From contig NZ_SJEY01000002.1 of assembly GCF_004761875.1 (NCBI RefSeq), forward strand, positions 124,001 through 188,000: a stretch of DNA of 64,000 bases. The letters run 5' to 3'. Position 1 is the stretch's first letter, and every line of letters begins with the position of its first letter. Source of the DNA: Roseovarius aestuariivivens (GTDB lineage Bacteria > Pseudomonadota > Alphaproteobacteria > Rhodobacterales > Rhodobacteraceae). The notes below the pieces were generated by a model. That model was given only the letters and a program-made list of their open reading frames with translations. It searched no databases and was not told the DNA's origin. Shown in pieces: positions 37,147 through 46,331 of this stretch. The position numbers and the translations under genes are program-made.

Positions 37147-37677
37147 TTACGCCTTTGTCTTGCGGCGGATAAGGCCGAAGCCACCCAGCGCTGTGAGCAA
37201 GAGAAGTCCACCGGCAGGCAGCGGGATGGCTGCGACACTGATGTCGAAGTTGCCCGGACCCTTCACGTCTGCTTTTGCCGTGAATGTCGCCGTTGATCCG
37301 GATGTGATCTTGATCACGTTGCTCGAGCCGTCCAGGTTCAGAGACAGCGGCGAACCGGCCACACCCGCACCGGTTACGGTCAGTGATGCGTTGTCGAAAT
37401 CGCCGGAGGTGTTCAACGTCGCAACCGATACGAAGAAATCGTAGATCGAGTTGTTCACGAAATCGAAAACCTCAGTGAAAGACGAGCCAACATCGCTCGT
37501 AAACGAGCGGATGTTCACAAAGTATTCAGACGTCGCACCAGACGTGGTCACTGAATACGGACCAACGCCCGCATTGTTGCCGTCAGCGTCTTCGACGGTG
37601 GACGTCAATGCATTTGCCGCCATCGGCATCGCCAGCAGCGACGCAACGGCAGCGGATTTAATCAAATTCTTAATCAT
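37147..37677 (-). CDS. VPLPA-CTERM sorting-domain protein, 176 aa
   Basis: A secreted protein with a Sec signal (MIKNLIKSAAVASLLAMPMA, cleaved near ANA) and a compact beta-rich body with Asn/Thr/Ser. It ends AIPLPAGGLLLLTALGGFGL then IRRKTKA: an xPLPA motif, one hydrophobic helix and a basic tail. This matches the VPLPA-CTERM signal recognised by exosortase D, whose gene lies at 54,337. The ATG at 37677 has TGGAGGG close upstream, a strong ribosome site, so expression may be high. Convergent with the RTX gene with a shared terminator. Likely a small matrix or adhesion protein; its exact function is unknown. Confidence 0.85.
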   Translation of the reverse strand: MIKNLIKSAAVASLLAMPMAANALTSTVEDADGNNAGVGPYSVTTSGATSEYFVNIRSFTSDVGSSFTEVFDFVNNSIYDFFVSVATLNTSGDFDNASLTVTGAGVAGSPLSLNLDGSSNVIKITSGSTATFTAKADVKGPGNFDISVAAIPLPAGGLLLLTALGGFGLIRRKTKA

Positions 37678-37681
37678 TTAA

Positions 37682-37962
37682 CCCTCCAGGTCGACAAAAC
37701 AGAGTGCACACGCACCTCTTCAGTCAATTAATACCACGGCCGCACTGAAATCGCCAAGCGTTATGATTTGCCTCTTGGCCTGAAAATGACGGAATCCTGG
37801 AAAAATTGGAAACAATGCGCCCCTTGTCCGCGCTTTTATCCCGGATTCATGAACAAGCCGCCATATTGCCGCCGCAAAGCACGTCTCGAATCCGAATCGG
37901 TAGCGATATCAGCAACTTCCCTCATTGGTTGAGTAAATTGCGGCATTTTCACGCAAAGCGTA
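37682..37962. other. Gap upstream of the 176-aa VPLPA-CTERM gene
   Basis: Holds the promoter of the minus-strand VPLPA-CTERM gene. A plus-strand frame at 37806-38039 encodes 77 residues but overlaps the membrane-protein gene on the other strand and shows no domain; not annotated as a gene. Confidence 0.4.
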
Positions 37963-38256
37963 TCAGCGCTCTTCTGCTGCACCCTGGATCAATCCCGACG
38001 GCGGCGCATGCTCTGGCGGATTGCGCAGAACGCAGATGAGGGCAACACCGAACAGGGCCAGCAAAAGACCCGCCCCGGTTGCGGCATAGACGAGAAACGC
38101 GGTCCAGAACGAGGCCCCCATACCCAAGGCTGTCAGCCCGCCGAGGGCACCCACTGGGATAGAGAGCATCAACAATCCGGGCATCGCACCTTTGACCTTG
38201 TTTTGCGGCCTCGGTCGGGCCGCCGTTTTTCGGGTATCGTCATCATTGTCAAACAT
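37963..38256 (-). CDS. Small membrane protein, two TM segments
   Basis: About 97 residues from ATG 38256 (a longer frame begins at 38316). After a charged N-terminus (MFDNDDDTRKTAARPRPQNK) come two hydrophobic helices, MPGLLMLSIPVGALGGLTAL and AFLVYAATGAGLLLALFGVAL, and a polar C-terminal tail. No family recognised. Divergent from the OPX export gene at 38503. It could be a small accessory of the EPS/exosortase locus, but that is only positional. Confidence 0.55.
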   Translation of the reverse strand: MFDNDDDTRKTAARPRPQNKVKGAMPGLLMLSIPVGALGGLTALGMGASFWTAFLVYAATGAGLLLALFGVALICVLRNPPEHAPPSGLIQGAAEER

Positions 38257-38502
38257 TGTGACGACATTAGGGCCGGATACTGTAAACAAAGTCCTAACTT
38301 TCGCCTTATTCCACAAATCATTTGTGCAGAAATTCCCGTTTTGCGTGCGCGAACTGCCAACCGCTGTTGCCGGAATGCCACGACGTCCGCGCGCGCCGCA
38401 GACACGTTTCGAACTTCCCCGAAATTGCTTTAGAACGGACGCATTCGCGCGTAGTTTAAGTCAGGGTTTGAAAACACACATGAAATCGGAAGATATGCCA
38501 TC

Positions 38503-39123
38503 ATGAAACGGATCCTCACGCTGCTTTCCACCCTCGTTGTCCTGCAGCTGGCGCCCGGACTGGCGACCGCACAGGAAACCTATCGTATCAAGCCCGGCGA
38601 TGTGCTCCGCATCGAAGTGCTGGAAGACAGCAGCATCAACCGCGATACGCTTGTTCTGCCTGACGGACGCGTCTCCGTACCCTTGGCGGGAACGGTCGCC
38701 GCGGGCGGCCGGACGCTTGGGCAGGTCAGATCCAGCATCGTGAGCGAGCTTGCGCCGAATTTCGCCAGCGAACCGACGGTATTTGTCTCGCTGGCGCGGC
38801 TGGCGCGTGAAGACCCCCAGTTTCCGATGCCCGAGCCCGAAGAGCCCACGATCGAGATTTACGTTCTGGGCCAGGTGAACACCCCGGGAAAGGTCGCGGT
38901 CGCGCCCGGCACCACAATGTTGCAGGCCCTTGCGCAGATAGGCGGCTTTTCACAATTCGCCGCACGCAAGCGCATCCAACTGCGCCGCGTGGACTCCACG
39001 GGTCGCGAACGGGTTTACCGCGTGAACTACAACGAGATTCTTGCAGGCAGATCGAATATCGGCATGACGGTCATGGCGCCGGGTGACGTGATCATCGTAC
39101 CCGAACGCAGACTGTTCGAATAA
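38503..39123 (+). CDS. Polysaccharide export protein (OPX, Wza-like)
   Basis: 206 residues with signal peptide MKRILTLLSTLVVLQLAPGL (cleaved near ATA-QE). Then a Poly_export domain beginning ETYRIKPGDVLRIEVLEDSS and a SLBB-type region (IEIYVLGQVNTPGKVAVAPG, with GQVNTPG typical of SLBB) up to VIIVPERRLFE. Family members form periplasm-spanning export channels for capsular or exopolysaccharide. It is short and lacks a membrane-spanning C-terminal helix as in Wza, like OPX-C types. The outer-membrane barrel gene follows 21 bases later, so the pair could form the export path. Confidence 0.9.
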   Translation: MKRILTLLSTLVVLQLAPGLATAQETYRIKPGDVLRIEVLEDSSINRDTLVLPDGRVSVPLAGTVAAGGRTLGQVRSSIVSELAPNFASEPTVFVSLARLAREDPQFPMPEPEEPTIEIYVLGQVNTPGKVAVAPGTTMLQALAQIGGFSQFAARKRIQLRRVDSTGRERVYRVNYNEILAGRSNIGMTVMAPGDVIIVPERRLFE

Positions 39124-39144
39124 ACAGGCGACGAGGGGGCAGTC

Positions 39145-40542
39145 GTGAAAAAATGGCTTGCCGTTCCGGCGGCAATCTCAGGAATACTGGCGGTGGTCAC
39201 CCACCCTCTCCTCGCGCAGGAAGACGGGGGCCTGAGCGCGACGCTGGATATCAGCCAGCGGTTCGAGAGCACAAGCAATCTTGGGCTTGACGTGCCAAGC
39301 AATGGCACGACCAGCCTTGCGACTACATCCTTGGGGTTCAACCTGACCTCTCGAACCAGCACTCAAAGGCTATCGCTGTCGGCGAGAGGCGTTTTCCGAG
39401 AGGGAGATTTTCCAGCCGGGTCGGACATTTCGACCGGTTTCGCCGATCCGCGCGTGTCGCTTCGCTATGCCCGCGAAAGCTATAACGCCGCGTTTAATTT
39501 CTCCGGCAGCTTCCAGCAGACAGACGTGGATTTTGCCCGCTCATTGACCGATTTCGTCAATGAGGACGGCGAGCTTGAGCTTCCCGAGGATTTCGAGGAT
39601 CTGCAGGGGACAGGTCAGCGCAACAGATTCAGCTTTTCGACCAGCTTGGATACGGGGCGGGACGCGCCCCTTGGGGTAACCTTCAGCGCCGGGGTCAGTG
39701 GCACGCGATACAGCAATGTCTCCGCCAACAGCTTGACCGACACGACACGCACCCGCCTTGGCGTCACGACACGGCTGCGGTTCAATCCGTCGACCACGGG
39801 TCGTGTCGCGCTGAAATTCGACCGCTTCGATGATGACGACGCGCTCAATACCCAGCGGGACACTTATTCTATCAACTTCGGCGTCTCCAACACGCTGGCC
39901 AACGCCACGGTCGTGGATGCCGAATTGGGATATGTGAATATCGAGACGCGGGACACCAACGGCAACGAAACAGACGCCGGCGTCATCGGTCGGATCGGAG
40001 TCAGCCGCGACTTGCTGAACGGCAGCGCCAACGCCTCTATCGCGACGAGCCGCGATCAGGCGGGCAACCGTATTACCTTGCAGGGCGGTCGCAGCTTTGA
40101 CCTGCCGAGCGGCTCCCTTTCCGCAAGCCTTGGCCTGACGAGTTTCGAAGGTGACAGTCCGGACGTGGTCGGTTCGCTGAACTGGCGGCATGTCCTGCCC
40201 AGCAGCACGCTTTCGGCGCGCATCAATCGCAGGGTATCCACCAACAAGGACGATGAAGAGCGGATCGCGACCAGCGCAACATTCAGCTTTACGCAGCAGA
40301 TCAACACCGTTTCCAGCGTCGCTTTGAGCGCGGACTATGGTCTGTCAGAAGATACCGCGGCATCCACCAGCACTTCGTTGACCGGGGTGACCATCAGCTA
40401 CAACCGAGCCTTGACTGAAAAATGGGGATATAACGTGGGCGTCACCCACCGCCTGCGCGACGAAACGGGCGTTGGCACAGCGGACTCGACCTCGGTTTTC
40501 TTCGGTTTGAACGGCAGCATCGACCTGCTGAACCGCCGCTGA
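39145..40542 (+). CDS. Outer-membrane beta-barrel protein of EPS locus
   Basis: 465 residues with signal peptide (KKWLAVPAAISGILAVVTHP, cleaved near LLA-QE). The body is a series of alternating amphipathic strands rich in Ser/Thr/Asp and Arg, for example STQRLSLSARGVFREGD, GRVALKFDRFDDDDALNTQR and KWGYNVGVTHRLRDETG, ending with a C-terminal strand (SVFFGLNGSIDLLNRR). This fits a 16- to 18-stranded barrel like the EpsL/PEP-CTERM-associated barrel proteins. Directly follows the OPX gene and is probably cotranscribed with it. Function as export pore is inferred. Confidence 0.8.
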   Translation: MKKWLAVPAAISGILAVVTHPLLAQEDGGLSATLDISQRFESTSNLGLDVPSNGTTSLATTSLGFNLTSRTSTQRLSLSARGVFREGDFPAGSDISTGFADPRVSLRYARESYNAAFNFSGSFQQTDVDFARSLTDFVNEDGELELPEDFEDLQGTGQRNRFSFSTSLDTGRDAPLGVTFSAGVSGTRYSNVSANSLTDTTRTRLGVTTRLRFNPSTTGRVALKFDRFDDDDALNTQRDTYSINFGVSNTLANATVVDAELGYVNIETRDTNGNETDAGVIGRIGVSRDLLNGSANASIATSRDQAGNRITLQGGRSFDLPSGSLSASLGLTSFEGDSPDVVGSLNWRHVLPSSTLSARINRRVSTNKDDEERIATSATFSFTQQINTVSSVALSADYGLSEDTAASTSTSLTGVTISYNRALTEKWGYNVGVTHRLRDETGVGTADSTSVFFGLNGSIDLLNRR

Positions 40543-40594
40543 CTGGGCCGTTCGGCGGCTTGTCAAATCTGGTTGAACCTGCTCTTTCGCCGGC

Positions 40595-41254
40595 ATGATG
40601 TCGAATGCCCTCGATCTTTTGCGCATGCCTTGGCCACTGGCCCTTCTGGTGTTGGCGAGTGTCCTGCCCGAGCTCGCGCTGCAGGGGGCAGATATGGGCT
40701 TGTGGGGCAGCGCCCGCTGGCGGCCTTTTGCATACGAACATTTCGCCTTTTGGAGCGGGCTTTTAGGGGGCTGGATCCCGAACTACGCCGCCCAGCCCTG
40801 GCTGATGTTCCTGTCCTACGCCTTCCTGCATGCGGGGTTTGGGCATCTTTTGGTCAACATGATCACGCTTGTCTCCGTCGGTCGAGCCGAGATCGACCGC
40901 GTGGGTGTCTGGCGCTTTGTGATCATATACATTGCCTCGGCACTTGGCGGGGCGGTGGGCTTTGAACTCCTCACGAGCAAGCTTCAGCCGATGGTCGGGG
41001 CTTCGGGCGCGCTTTTTGGTCTGGTGGGCGCCTGGGTGGTCTGGGACATCTGCGATGTCATGCGCGAACGCCCCGCTCTGAGCACGCTGGCCTGGGCCAT
41101 TTTGTGGCCTGTCGTGCTGCTCAGCGGGCTGAACCTGCTCATGTACTGGGCGGCGTCGGGCAACCTCGCTTGGGAAACGCATCTCGGCGGCTGCCTGGCG
41201 GGCGCGCTACTAGCCCCTTTCATGATGCGCAAACCGCCTGCGTCGCAAGTCTGA
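40595..41254 (+). CDS. Rhomboid-family intramembrane serine protease
   Basis: 219 residues with six predicted TM helices. Family motifs: FLHAGFGHLLVNMITLVSVG (H84, N88), GASGALFGLVGAW with nucleophile Ser (about residue 137) and ETHLGGCLAGALL with catalytic His (about 196). It should cleave TM segments of membrane proteins. Position in the EPS/exosortase cluster, 52 bases after the barrel gene, suggests processing of locus membrane proteins, by analogy with rhombosortases; it lacks any GlyGly-CTERM partner here. Substrate unknown. Confidence 0.85.
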   Translation: MMSNALDLLRMPWPLALLVLASVLPELALQGADMGLWGSARWRPFAYEHFAFWSGLLGGWIPNYAAQPWLMFLSYAFLHAGFGHLLVNMITLVSVGRAEIDRVGVWRFVIIYIASALGGAVGFELLTSKLQPMVGASGALFGLVGAWVVWDICDVMRERPALSTLAWAILWPVVLLSGLNLLMYWAASGNLAWETHLGGCLAGALLAPFMMRKPPASQV

Positions 41255-41340
41255 GACTGCGGCCCGACGCCTTTGCACCTTACCGACTTTAAGCTACCGC
41301 CGAGACCGCCTGTTAAGCACCAGTCCAGCGAGCTGTGTCG

Positions 41341-42732
41341 CTAACCTTCGTCGAGATCGGTGTTTTTCATGGCGGTTTCATTTCCGCTGACCGGGGCTTG
41401 CGCAAGAAGTGGATGGCCCTGCCCCAACGCGACGTGCAGCGCAACATAGGCGCGGCCCACATCGCGCGTGGTCTGGGCCAGCGCATTGCGGGACGCGGAG
41501 AGCGCCCGTTCTCGATCAAGCACATCGAGCACGGTGATCCCGCCTCCCGACACGACAAGATCGCGCGACAGCGCAAGGGATTTCCGATCAAGCTCGACCT
41601 GTTCGCGGGCGGCGTCACGAGCGGCCAGCGCGGAGCTTAGCAAGATCTGCGCGTTCTCAACCTCTTCCACCGCCTGCAATACGGCCACGCGCCATTGCAA
41701 ATAGGCCTGCTGAACCTGGGACTCGGCAATATCCACGGACGCGGCCAAAGCGGGCTGTTCGAACACCGGCACGACGAGCCCCGCAAGAAAGGACTCGGTT
41801 GTCCCGCCACCGCCAAAGGGGGCAGATATCAGACCAGACAGGCGAAGGCTCGGATAGCGCGCCGCCTCGGCTGCGCTTACATCCGACAGGGCGGCGGCAT
41901 AGAGCCTTTCCGCCCGCCGGATATCTGGCCGGGCGCGCAGGAGGTCGGCGGGTACGCCGATATCGGCCACCCGGTCAGGGATCGGTTGTGCGCCCTTATA
42001 GCCAAGATCGAGCGATAACGCCCCTACCGGCGTTCCCAGAAGGGTCGATAGCCGGTTGCGGGTCTGCACGATGCTGGCCTCTACCTGCGGGATCGCCGCG
42101 CGGGTCTCGGCCAGCAGCGATTGGGCACGCAGAAGATCGAGCCGGGTCGCTTCGCCGGCGGCAAGCTGTGTGCGGATATCTTCCAGCGTGCGCCGACGCG
42201 ACGCGAGATCCCGCTGCCGAAGCTGTCGGCTGCTCTGAAAAAAGCGCAGGTCGACATAGGCCTGTCCGACCTCGGATAGCACCGCGCGGCGGGCTTCCAC
42301 TTCGTTGAACCTTGCCGCCTCCAGCCGGTCTCGCGCCGCGCGTGCTCGGTGCCGGGTTTCGCCCGCCAAGTTAAACTGCGCCGACAGGCCGGTATCAAAG
42401 CTGTTCGATCCGCCGGACGTCGCGCGATAATCGCCGGTCGCTGTACCGCTTGCCGGAACACCGTCGCGGCGGGCGGCCGCCGCAGCTTCCGCGATGCGCG
42501 CCTGGGCCTGGGCCAGGCTCAGATTGCCGTTCAAGCCATGCGTGATCAGTTGGTCCAGAACCGGATCACCGAAACTGCGCCACCACTCGACGTCTTCGCG
42601 CGTCGGTGTGCGCACCGGTGCCATGCGCGCATACCGGTCGGGCAAATCGATCTCGGGCGCGCGGAAGGGCAAATCCGCATCGCTGCAGCCCGCCAAAAGA
42701 GCGGCGGACAAACATATGGAGATAAGGCGCAT
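41341..42732 (-). CDS. TolC-like outer-membrane efflux lipoprotein (NodT type)
   Basis: 463 residues from ATG 42732. Signal with lipobox (RLISICLSAALLAGC) followed by the conserved N-terminal EWWRSFGDPVLDQLI typical of NodT/OprM-type channel proteins. Two repeated coiled-coil modules contain PDIRRAERLYAAALSDVSAA and YPSLRLSGLISAPFGG, and the C-terminal helix ends LGQGHPLLA-type. TolC-family trimers form the outer-membrane exit of type I systems and efflux pumps. Together with HlyD and ABC genes on the same strand downstream in reading direction (42,905-45,948) it completes a T1SS. Gap to HlyD is about 170 bases. Confidence 0.88.
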   Translation of the reverse strand: MRLISICLSAALLAGCSDADLPFRAPEIDLPDRYARMAPVRTPTREDVEWWRSFGDPVLDQLITHGLNGNLSLAQAQARIAEAAAAARRDGVPASGTATGDYRATSGGSNSFDTGLSAQFNLAGETRHRARAARDRLEAARFNEVEARRAVLSEVGQAYVDLRFFQSSRQLRQRDLASRRRTLEDIRTQLAAGEATRLDLLRAQSLLAETRAAIPQVEASIVQTRNRLSTLLGTPVGALSLDLGYKGAQPIPDRVADIGVPADLLRARPDIRRAERLYAAALSDVSAAEAARYPSLRLSGLISAPFGGGGTTESFLAGLVVPVFEQPALAASVDIAESQVQQAYLQWRVAVLQAVEEVENAQILLSSALAARDAAREQVELDRKSLALSRDLVVSGGGITVLDVLDRERALSASRNALAQTTRDVGRAYVALHVALGQGHPLLAQAPVSGNETAMKNTDLDEG

Positions 42733-42904
42733 GAAATGCACTGCTCTTCTCTGCCTCTTCGGGGGTCCTGCCGCATCTGACGGCGGCATGTGACGCACCA
42801 CGTTCCGTTAAACCTATCACAGCCGCGCAGGTTTTTGGCAAGTTTAGCGCTGAAATGGCCCGGGCGCGTGCCAGGCTGTGGCATTCCTGCCGCCCCGCCC
42901 TGAT

Positions 42905-44215
42905 CTATTCGCGGAACGCCTTGCCGAGGAACCCCATCATCGGCTGCACCAGATAGGCCAACGGAGAGCGTTCGCCGGTCTGGATGAACGCCTCGACCGG
43001 CATGCCGGGCAAAAGTCTTTCGTTGCCCAACTTGTCCAGTTCCCGCTCGAACGGCATGATTTCGGCGGAGAAATAGTTCATGCCCGTGGCTTCATCCTGC
43101 ACGGCATCGGCAGACACCCGGATCACTTGGCCGCGCAGCTCGGGGACCTTCTTTTGATCGAAGGCCGGGAACCGAAGCGCAGCCTCTTGCCCGACATAGA
43201 CATCGTTCACGTGGATCGGCTGTACCCGGCTTGAAACGACAAGCGCCTGGTCCTGCGGGACGATGTAAAGAAGGGGCTCTGCGGCGCGCACCACCGATTG
43301 CTCTGCAAAGACCTGAAGATTGTAGATCAGGCCCGACACCGGCGCCCGGATATCCAGCCGCGACAGCGTGTCTTCGAGATCGAGCTTTCGCTCGGCCAGT
43401 TCGATTTCGCGAAACTGGAGGTCGCGCAGCGTGCTGACAGCCTCTTCGCGTCGGCGGGTCTTCAGTTGCAGCAGCGCGATTTCGTTGCTGGCCTGCTGTC
43501 CGCGCAGCTCGGCCATCTGGGCGTCCAGCTGACCGATCTGACCCAGAATGTTGGCCTCTTCCCGCTTCAACTCGTTTACGCGCGATGCCTGGGTGAGCTG
43601 GTTGTCGAGCAGGCGTGACTGGCTTTCCAGATCATCCCCCACCAGATCGGCCTGCGTGCGCAATGCCGCAAGCTGAGACTGCAGGCCTGCGATGCGCTCG
43701 CCGACCTGCTTGTTCTGCTCTTCAAGCAGCTGCGCCTCTTGCTGCAGCGCCTCGCGGCGTGCCTCGAAAAGCGTGCGCTCGCCCTTGACGATGCTGGCGA
43801 CATCGCTGTCGCTGACTGCTTGACGCAACAGTTCTTCTGGGAACTCCGGCGTCGGCGCGCCGTCGCGTTCGGCCACGAGCCGCGCCTTGCGGGCCGCGAT
43901 CTCGCGCAATTGACCCTCGATGATTGTCAGTTCCGATCTCTGGCGGCGGCCATCCAGCTGAATGAGCACATCACCTTTCTCGACCGTATCGCTTTCCCGC
44001 ACGAGCACCGCCCCCACGACACCGCCATCCGGATGCTGAACGACCTGACGGTTCGATTCGACCTTGACCATGCCAGACGCGACGACGGCACCGGCCAGCC
44101 GCGCGGTCACACTCCAGAGACCGAGCCCGCCCACCAACAAAACGAGAGCGACAACCCCGGCCATCAGCGGGCCAGTCCCTTTCCACGGGGGCAACGGATC
44201 CTGCGCGGCGCCCAT
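42905..44215 (-). CDS. HlyD-family T1SS periplasmic adaptor
   Basis: 436 residues from ATG 44215, which overlaps the ABC gene stop by one base (TGATG); a longer frame lacks family sequence. A TM helix (GPLMAGVVALVLLVGGLGLW), biotinyl-lipoyl half (VESNRQVVQHPDGGVVGAVL), long alpha-helical hairpin (about 95-290, e.g. LLEEQNKQVGERIAGLQSQL), then DIRAPVSGLIYNLQVFAEQS and a C-terminal beta domain. This is the PrtE/HlyD membrane fusion family that links inner-membrane ABC and TolC. Translationally coupled to the ABC gene. The cargo is probably the RTX protein at 33,073. Confidence 0.93.
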   Translation of the reverse strand: MGAAQDPLPPWKGTGPLMAGVVALVLLVGGLGLWSVTARLAGAVVASGMVKVESNRQVVQHPDGGVVGAVLVRESDTVEKGDVLIQLDGRRQRSELTIIEGQLREIAARKARLVAERDGAPTPEFPEELLRQAVSDSDVASIVKGERTLFEARREALQQEAQLLEEQNKQVGERIAGLQSQLAALRTQADLVGDDLESQSRLLDNQLTQASRVNELKREEANILGQIGQLDAQMAELRGQQASNEIALLQLKTRRREEAVSTLRDLQFREIELAERKLDLEDTLSRLDIRAPVSGLIYNLQVFAEQSVVRAAEPLLYIVPQDQALVVSSRVQPIHVNDVYVGQEAALRFPAFDQKKVPELRGQVIRVSADAVQDEATGMNYFSAEIMPFERELDKLGNERLLPGMPVEAFIQTGERSPLAYLVQPMMGFLGKAFRE

Positions 44216-45948
44216 CAGAACGACACCCGGCTTTTCATCGTCTGGCGCAACGGTTCGACATTCTTCAGCTTCTCCGCCATGACCTCGTCTCGCGGACCAA
44301 AGGCTGTGGCGACGCCCTTTTCCACGACCATGAGCAGATCGCAAACCGCGATGGCCGCAGGGCGGTGGGTCATCACCATCACCGCCCGGCCAGATTCCTT
44401 GATGGACCTGACCGTCCGGTTGAGCGCATCCGAGCCTTCGGCATCCAGCATCGAATTCGGCTCATCGAGAATCAGAATCACCGGATCGCCGTAGAGCGCA
44501 CGCGCGAGTGCGATACGCTGCCGCTGTCCGCCGGAAAGCTGATTTTCATTGCCGTCGAGGAAGGTGTTGTAGCCTTCGGGTAGCTGCATGATCATGTCAT
44601 GCGCATTGGCCTGCTTCGCCGCCTTGACCACCATTTCCGAACTCGGCTGCAGCTCCATCCGCGCGATATTCTCGGCCACCGTGCCGGCAAAAAGCGACAC
44701 CGCTTGTGGCAGGTACCCCACATGTTGACCGAGCTTTTCCGGGCTGTACTGGTCCAGCGTCGCACCGCCGAGCCGAACCTCGCCCGCCGCCAGTGGCCAG
44801 TAGCCCGACAGCGCGCGCGCCATGGTCGATTTGCCCGAGCCGCTGCGGCCGATCACGCCCAGCGCCTCACCGGGGCGCAATTCGAAGCTGACATTGCGCA
44901 GCGTCGGCTTTTTCTGGCCCGGCGGAATGATCGTCATTCCTTTGGCCGTCAGACGCGCCTCGGGCACGGGAAGGTCCGTCAGTTCGGGCAGTTGCGGCAC
45001 CTGACGAAGGAAGGCCCCCAACGACTGCCAGCCGGAACGCGCCCGCTGGAACACGGGCCAGTTGCCCATGGACTGTTCGATGGGCGCCAGGGCGCGGCCC
45101 AGAAGAATGGAGCCCGCGATCATGGAACCCGGGGTCAATTGCCCCCGGATCACCAGAAACGCGCCAGCCCCCAGCATGGCCGACTGCAAGAGCAGCCGGA
45201 AGGATTTGGTGAACGAGGTAAATGTCCCGCTCCAGTCATTGGCCGCGATGTTCTGCTCCAGCGCCGCGTTGCGCATCCGCACGTAGCGCCGCCGCATATG
45301 TCCCGACATTCCTTGGCTCAGCGCGATTTCGCTTCCGCTACGCACCTGGTCGGCAAAGCTTTGGGCCCTTTGCGACGCGGCCTGCCCGCGCCTCACGCGA
45401 TCACCGGTCAACCGCTGGTTGGCAAGGGCGACCGCCACGAGGATGACCCCGCCCGCCACCGCAAGCCAGCCCAGCATCGGGTGGAAGATGAAAATCGCCG
45501 CGATAAAGATCGGCGTCCAGGGCATGTCGAAAAGCGCCAGAAGAACCGGCGACACGAAAAGCGACTGCACCGAGTCAAGGTCGCGCAGAGCGGCGGTAGC
45601 GGCGGCATGTTCCCGAGGATTGGCCGAGCGATGCAACGTGGCTTCGAACAAGCGGCCATCGAGCGCCGTCTGGAAGCGCGCACCGACCCGGGCCATGATC
45701 CGTCCGCGCGCGTAATCCAGAACGGCCATCAGGAGGTAAAGCGCCCCTACGAGGATCGACAGCGCAGTCAACGTTTCCAGCGAACCGGAGGCGAGCACGC
45801 GGTCGTAGACCTGCAGCATGTAGAGCGGACCGGTCAGCATCAGCAAGTTGACGAAGATCGAGAAAACAAACGCCCAGATGATAAGCGCCATGCCGCGCCG
45901 CCGGGCGGCATAAAGCTCGGGAAAACCAGCTTGAACCGGGCCTGTCAT
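44215..45948 (-). CDS. T1SS ABC transporter (PrtD-type)
   Basis: 577 residues. N-terminal TM domain (ALIIWAFVFSIFVNLLMLTG; MYMLQVYDRVLASGS) and C-terminal NBD: Walker A GRSGSGKST, Q-loop GYLPQAVSLFAGTVAENIAR, signature LSGGQRQRIALARALYGDP, Walker B ILILDEPNSMLD, and the H-loop MVMTHRPAAIA. PrtD/AprD proteins lack the N-terminal C39-like domain, as here, and export RTX proteins without signal cleavage. It starts a three-gene T1SS unit reading to 41,341, divergent from the glycosyltransferase genes at 46,332. Cargo most likely the RTX protein in the same locus. Confidence 0.95.
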   Translation of the reverse strand: MTGPVQAGFPELYAARRRGMALIIWAFVFSIFVNLLMLTGPLYMLQVYDRVLASGSLETLTALSILVGALYLLMAVLDYARGRIMARVGARFQTALDGRLFEATLHRSANPREHAAATAALRDLDSVQSLFVSPVLLALFDMPWTPIFIAAIFIFHPMLGWLAVAGGVILVAVALANQRLTGDRVRRGQAASQRAQSFADQVRSGSEIALSQGMSGHMRRRYVRMRNAALEQNIAANDWSGTFTSFTKSFRLLLQSAMLGAGAFLVIRGQLTPGSMIAGSILLGRALAPIEQSMGNWPVFQRARSGWQSLGAFLRQVPQLPELTDLPVPEARLTAKGMTIIPPGQKKPTLRNVSFELRPGEALGVIGRSGSGKSTMARALSGYWPLAAGEVRLGGATLDQYSPEKLGQHVGYLPQAVSLFAGTVAENIARMELQPSSEMVVKAAKQANAHDMIMQLPEGYNTFLDGNENQLSGGQRQRIALARALYGDPVILILDEPNSMLDAEGSDALNRTVRSIKESGRAVMVMTHRPAAIAVCDLLMVVEKGVATAFGPRDEVMAEKLKNVEPLRQTMKSRVSF

Positions 45949-46331
45949 GCTTTTGTTTTCTTTCTCGTTGAATGCTCTGCGACTACAACTCTAATTGTAC
46001 CGGAAAAGGAAACAAAGTGTTATGAGCGCCACAAAGTGATGCGGCTTGATGAGTAGCCTGCTTAGTCGGCCCTTAGCTGCACTAATCAAGCCTGGCGCTG
46101 GTCCGCAAGCTGAAATGCCAGATCTTAGTCAGCAAGCCGCAGGGTATGGGCTTCGCACGACCTAAGCACGGTCCACGCACTTTTTGATATATCAAAACGC
46201 TACATCCCTTACGGCAAGACACATGAACCGCCTATCGTGGCAAGTTTTCCTCTGCGCCCACGGTTTTTGAAATTCGAGCTTCAAAATGAGGTCGGATTTA
46301 TGCCGTATTCGCACGGTGTTTTCTGTTTAAG
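45949..46331. promoter_or_regulatory. Divergent promoter region with palindrome
   Basis: About 383 bases between the T1SS ABC gene (minus) and the first glycosyltransferase (plus). It contains a perfect 16-base palindrome TTTTGATATATCAAAA at 46182-46197, a candidate operator. No clear sigma-70 boxes were assigned. No gene seen. Confidence 0.45.

Noticed and set aside
37806..38039. 77-codon plus-strand frame
   Set aside because: Overlaps the two-TM membrane protein gene on the other strand, no domain and no convincing ribosome site.
44599..46056. 485-residue plus-strand frame opposite the T1SS ABC gene
   Set aside because: Overlaps the ABC transporter with intact Walker and signature motifs; predicted peptide is Arg/His-rich without a fold.
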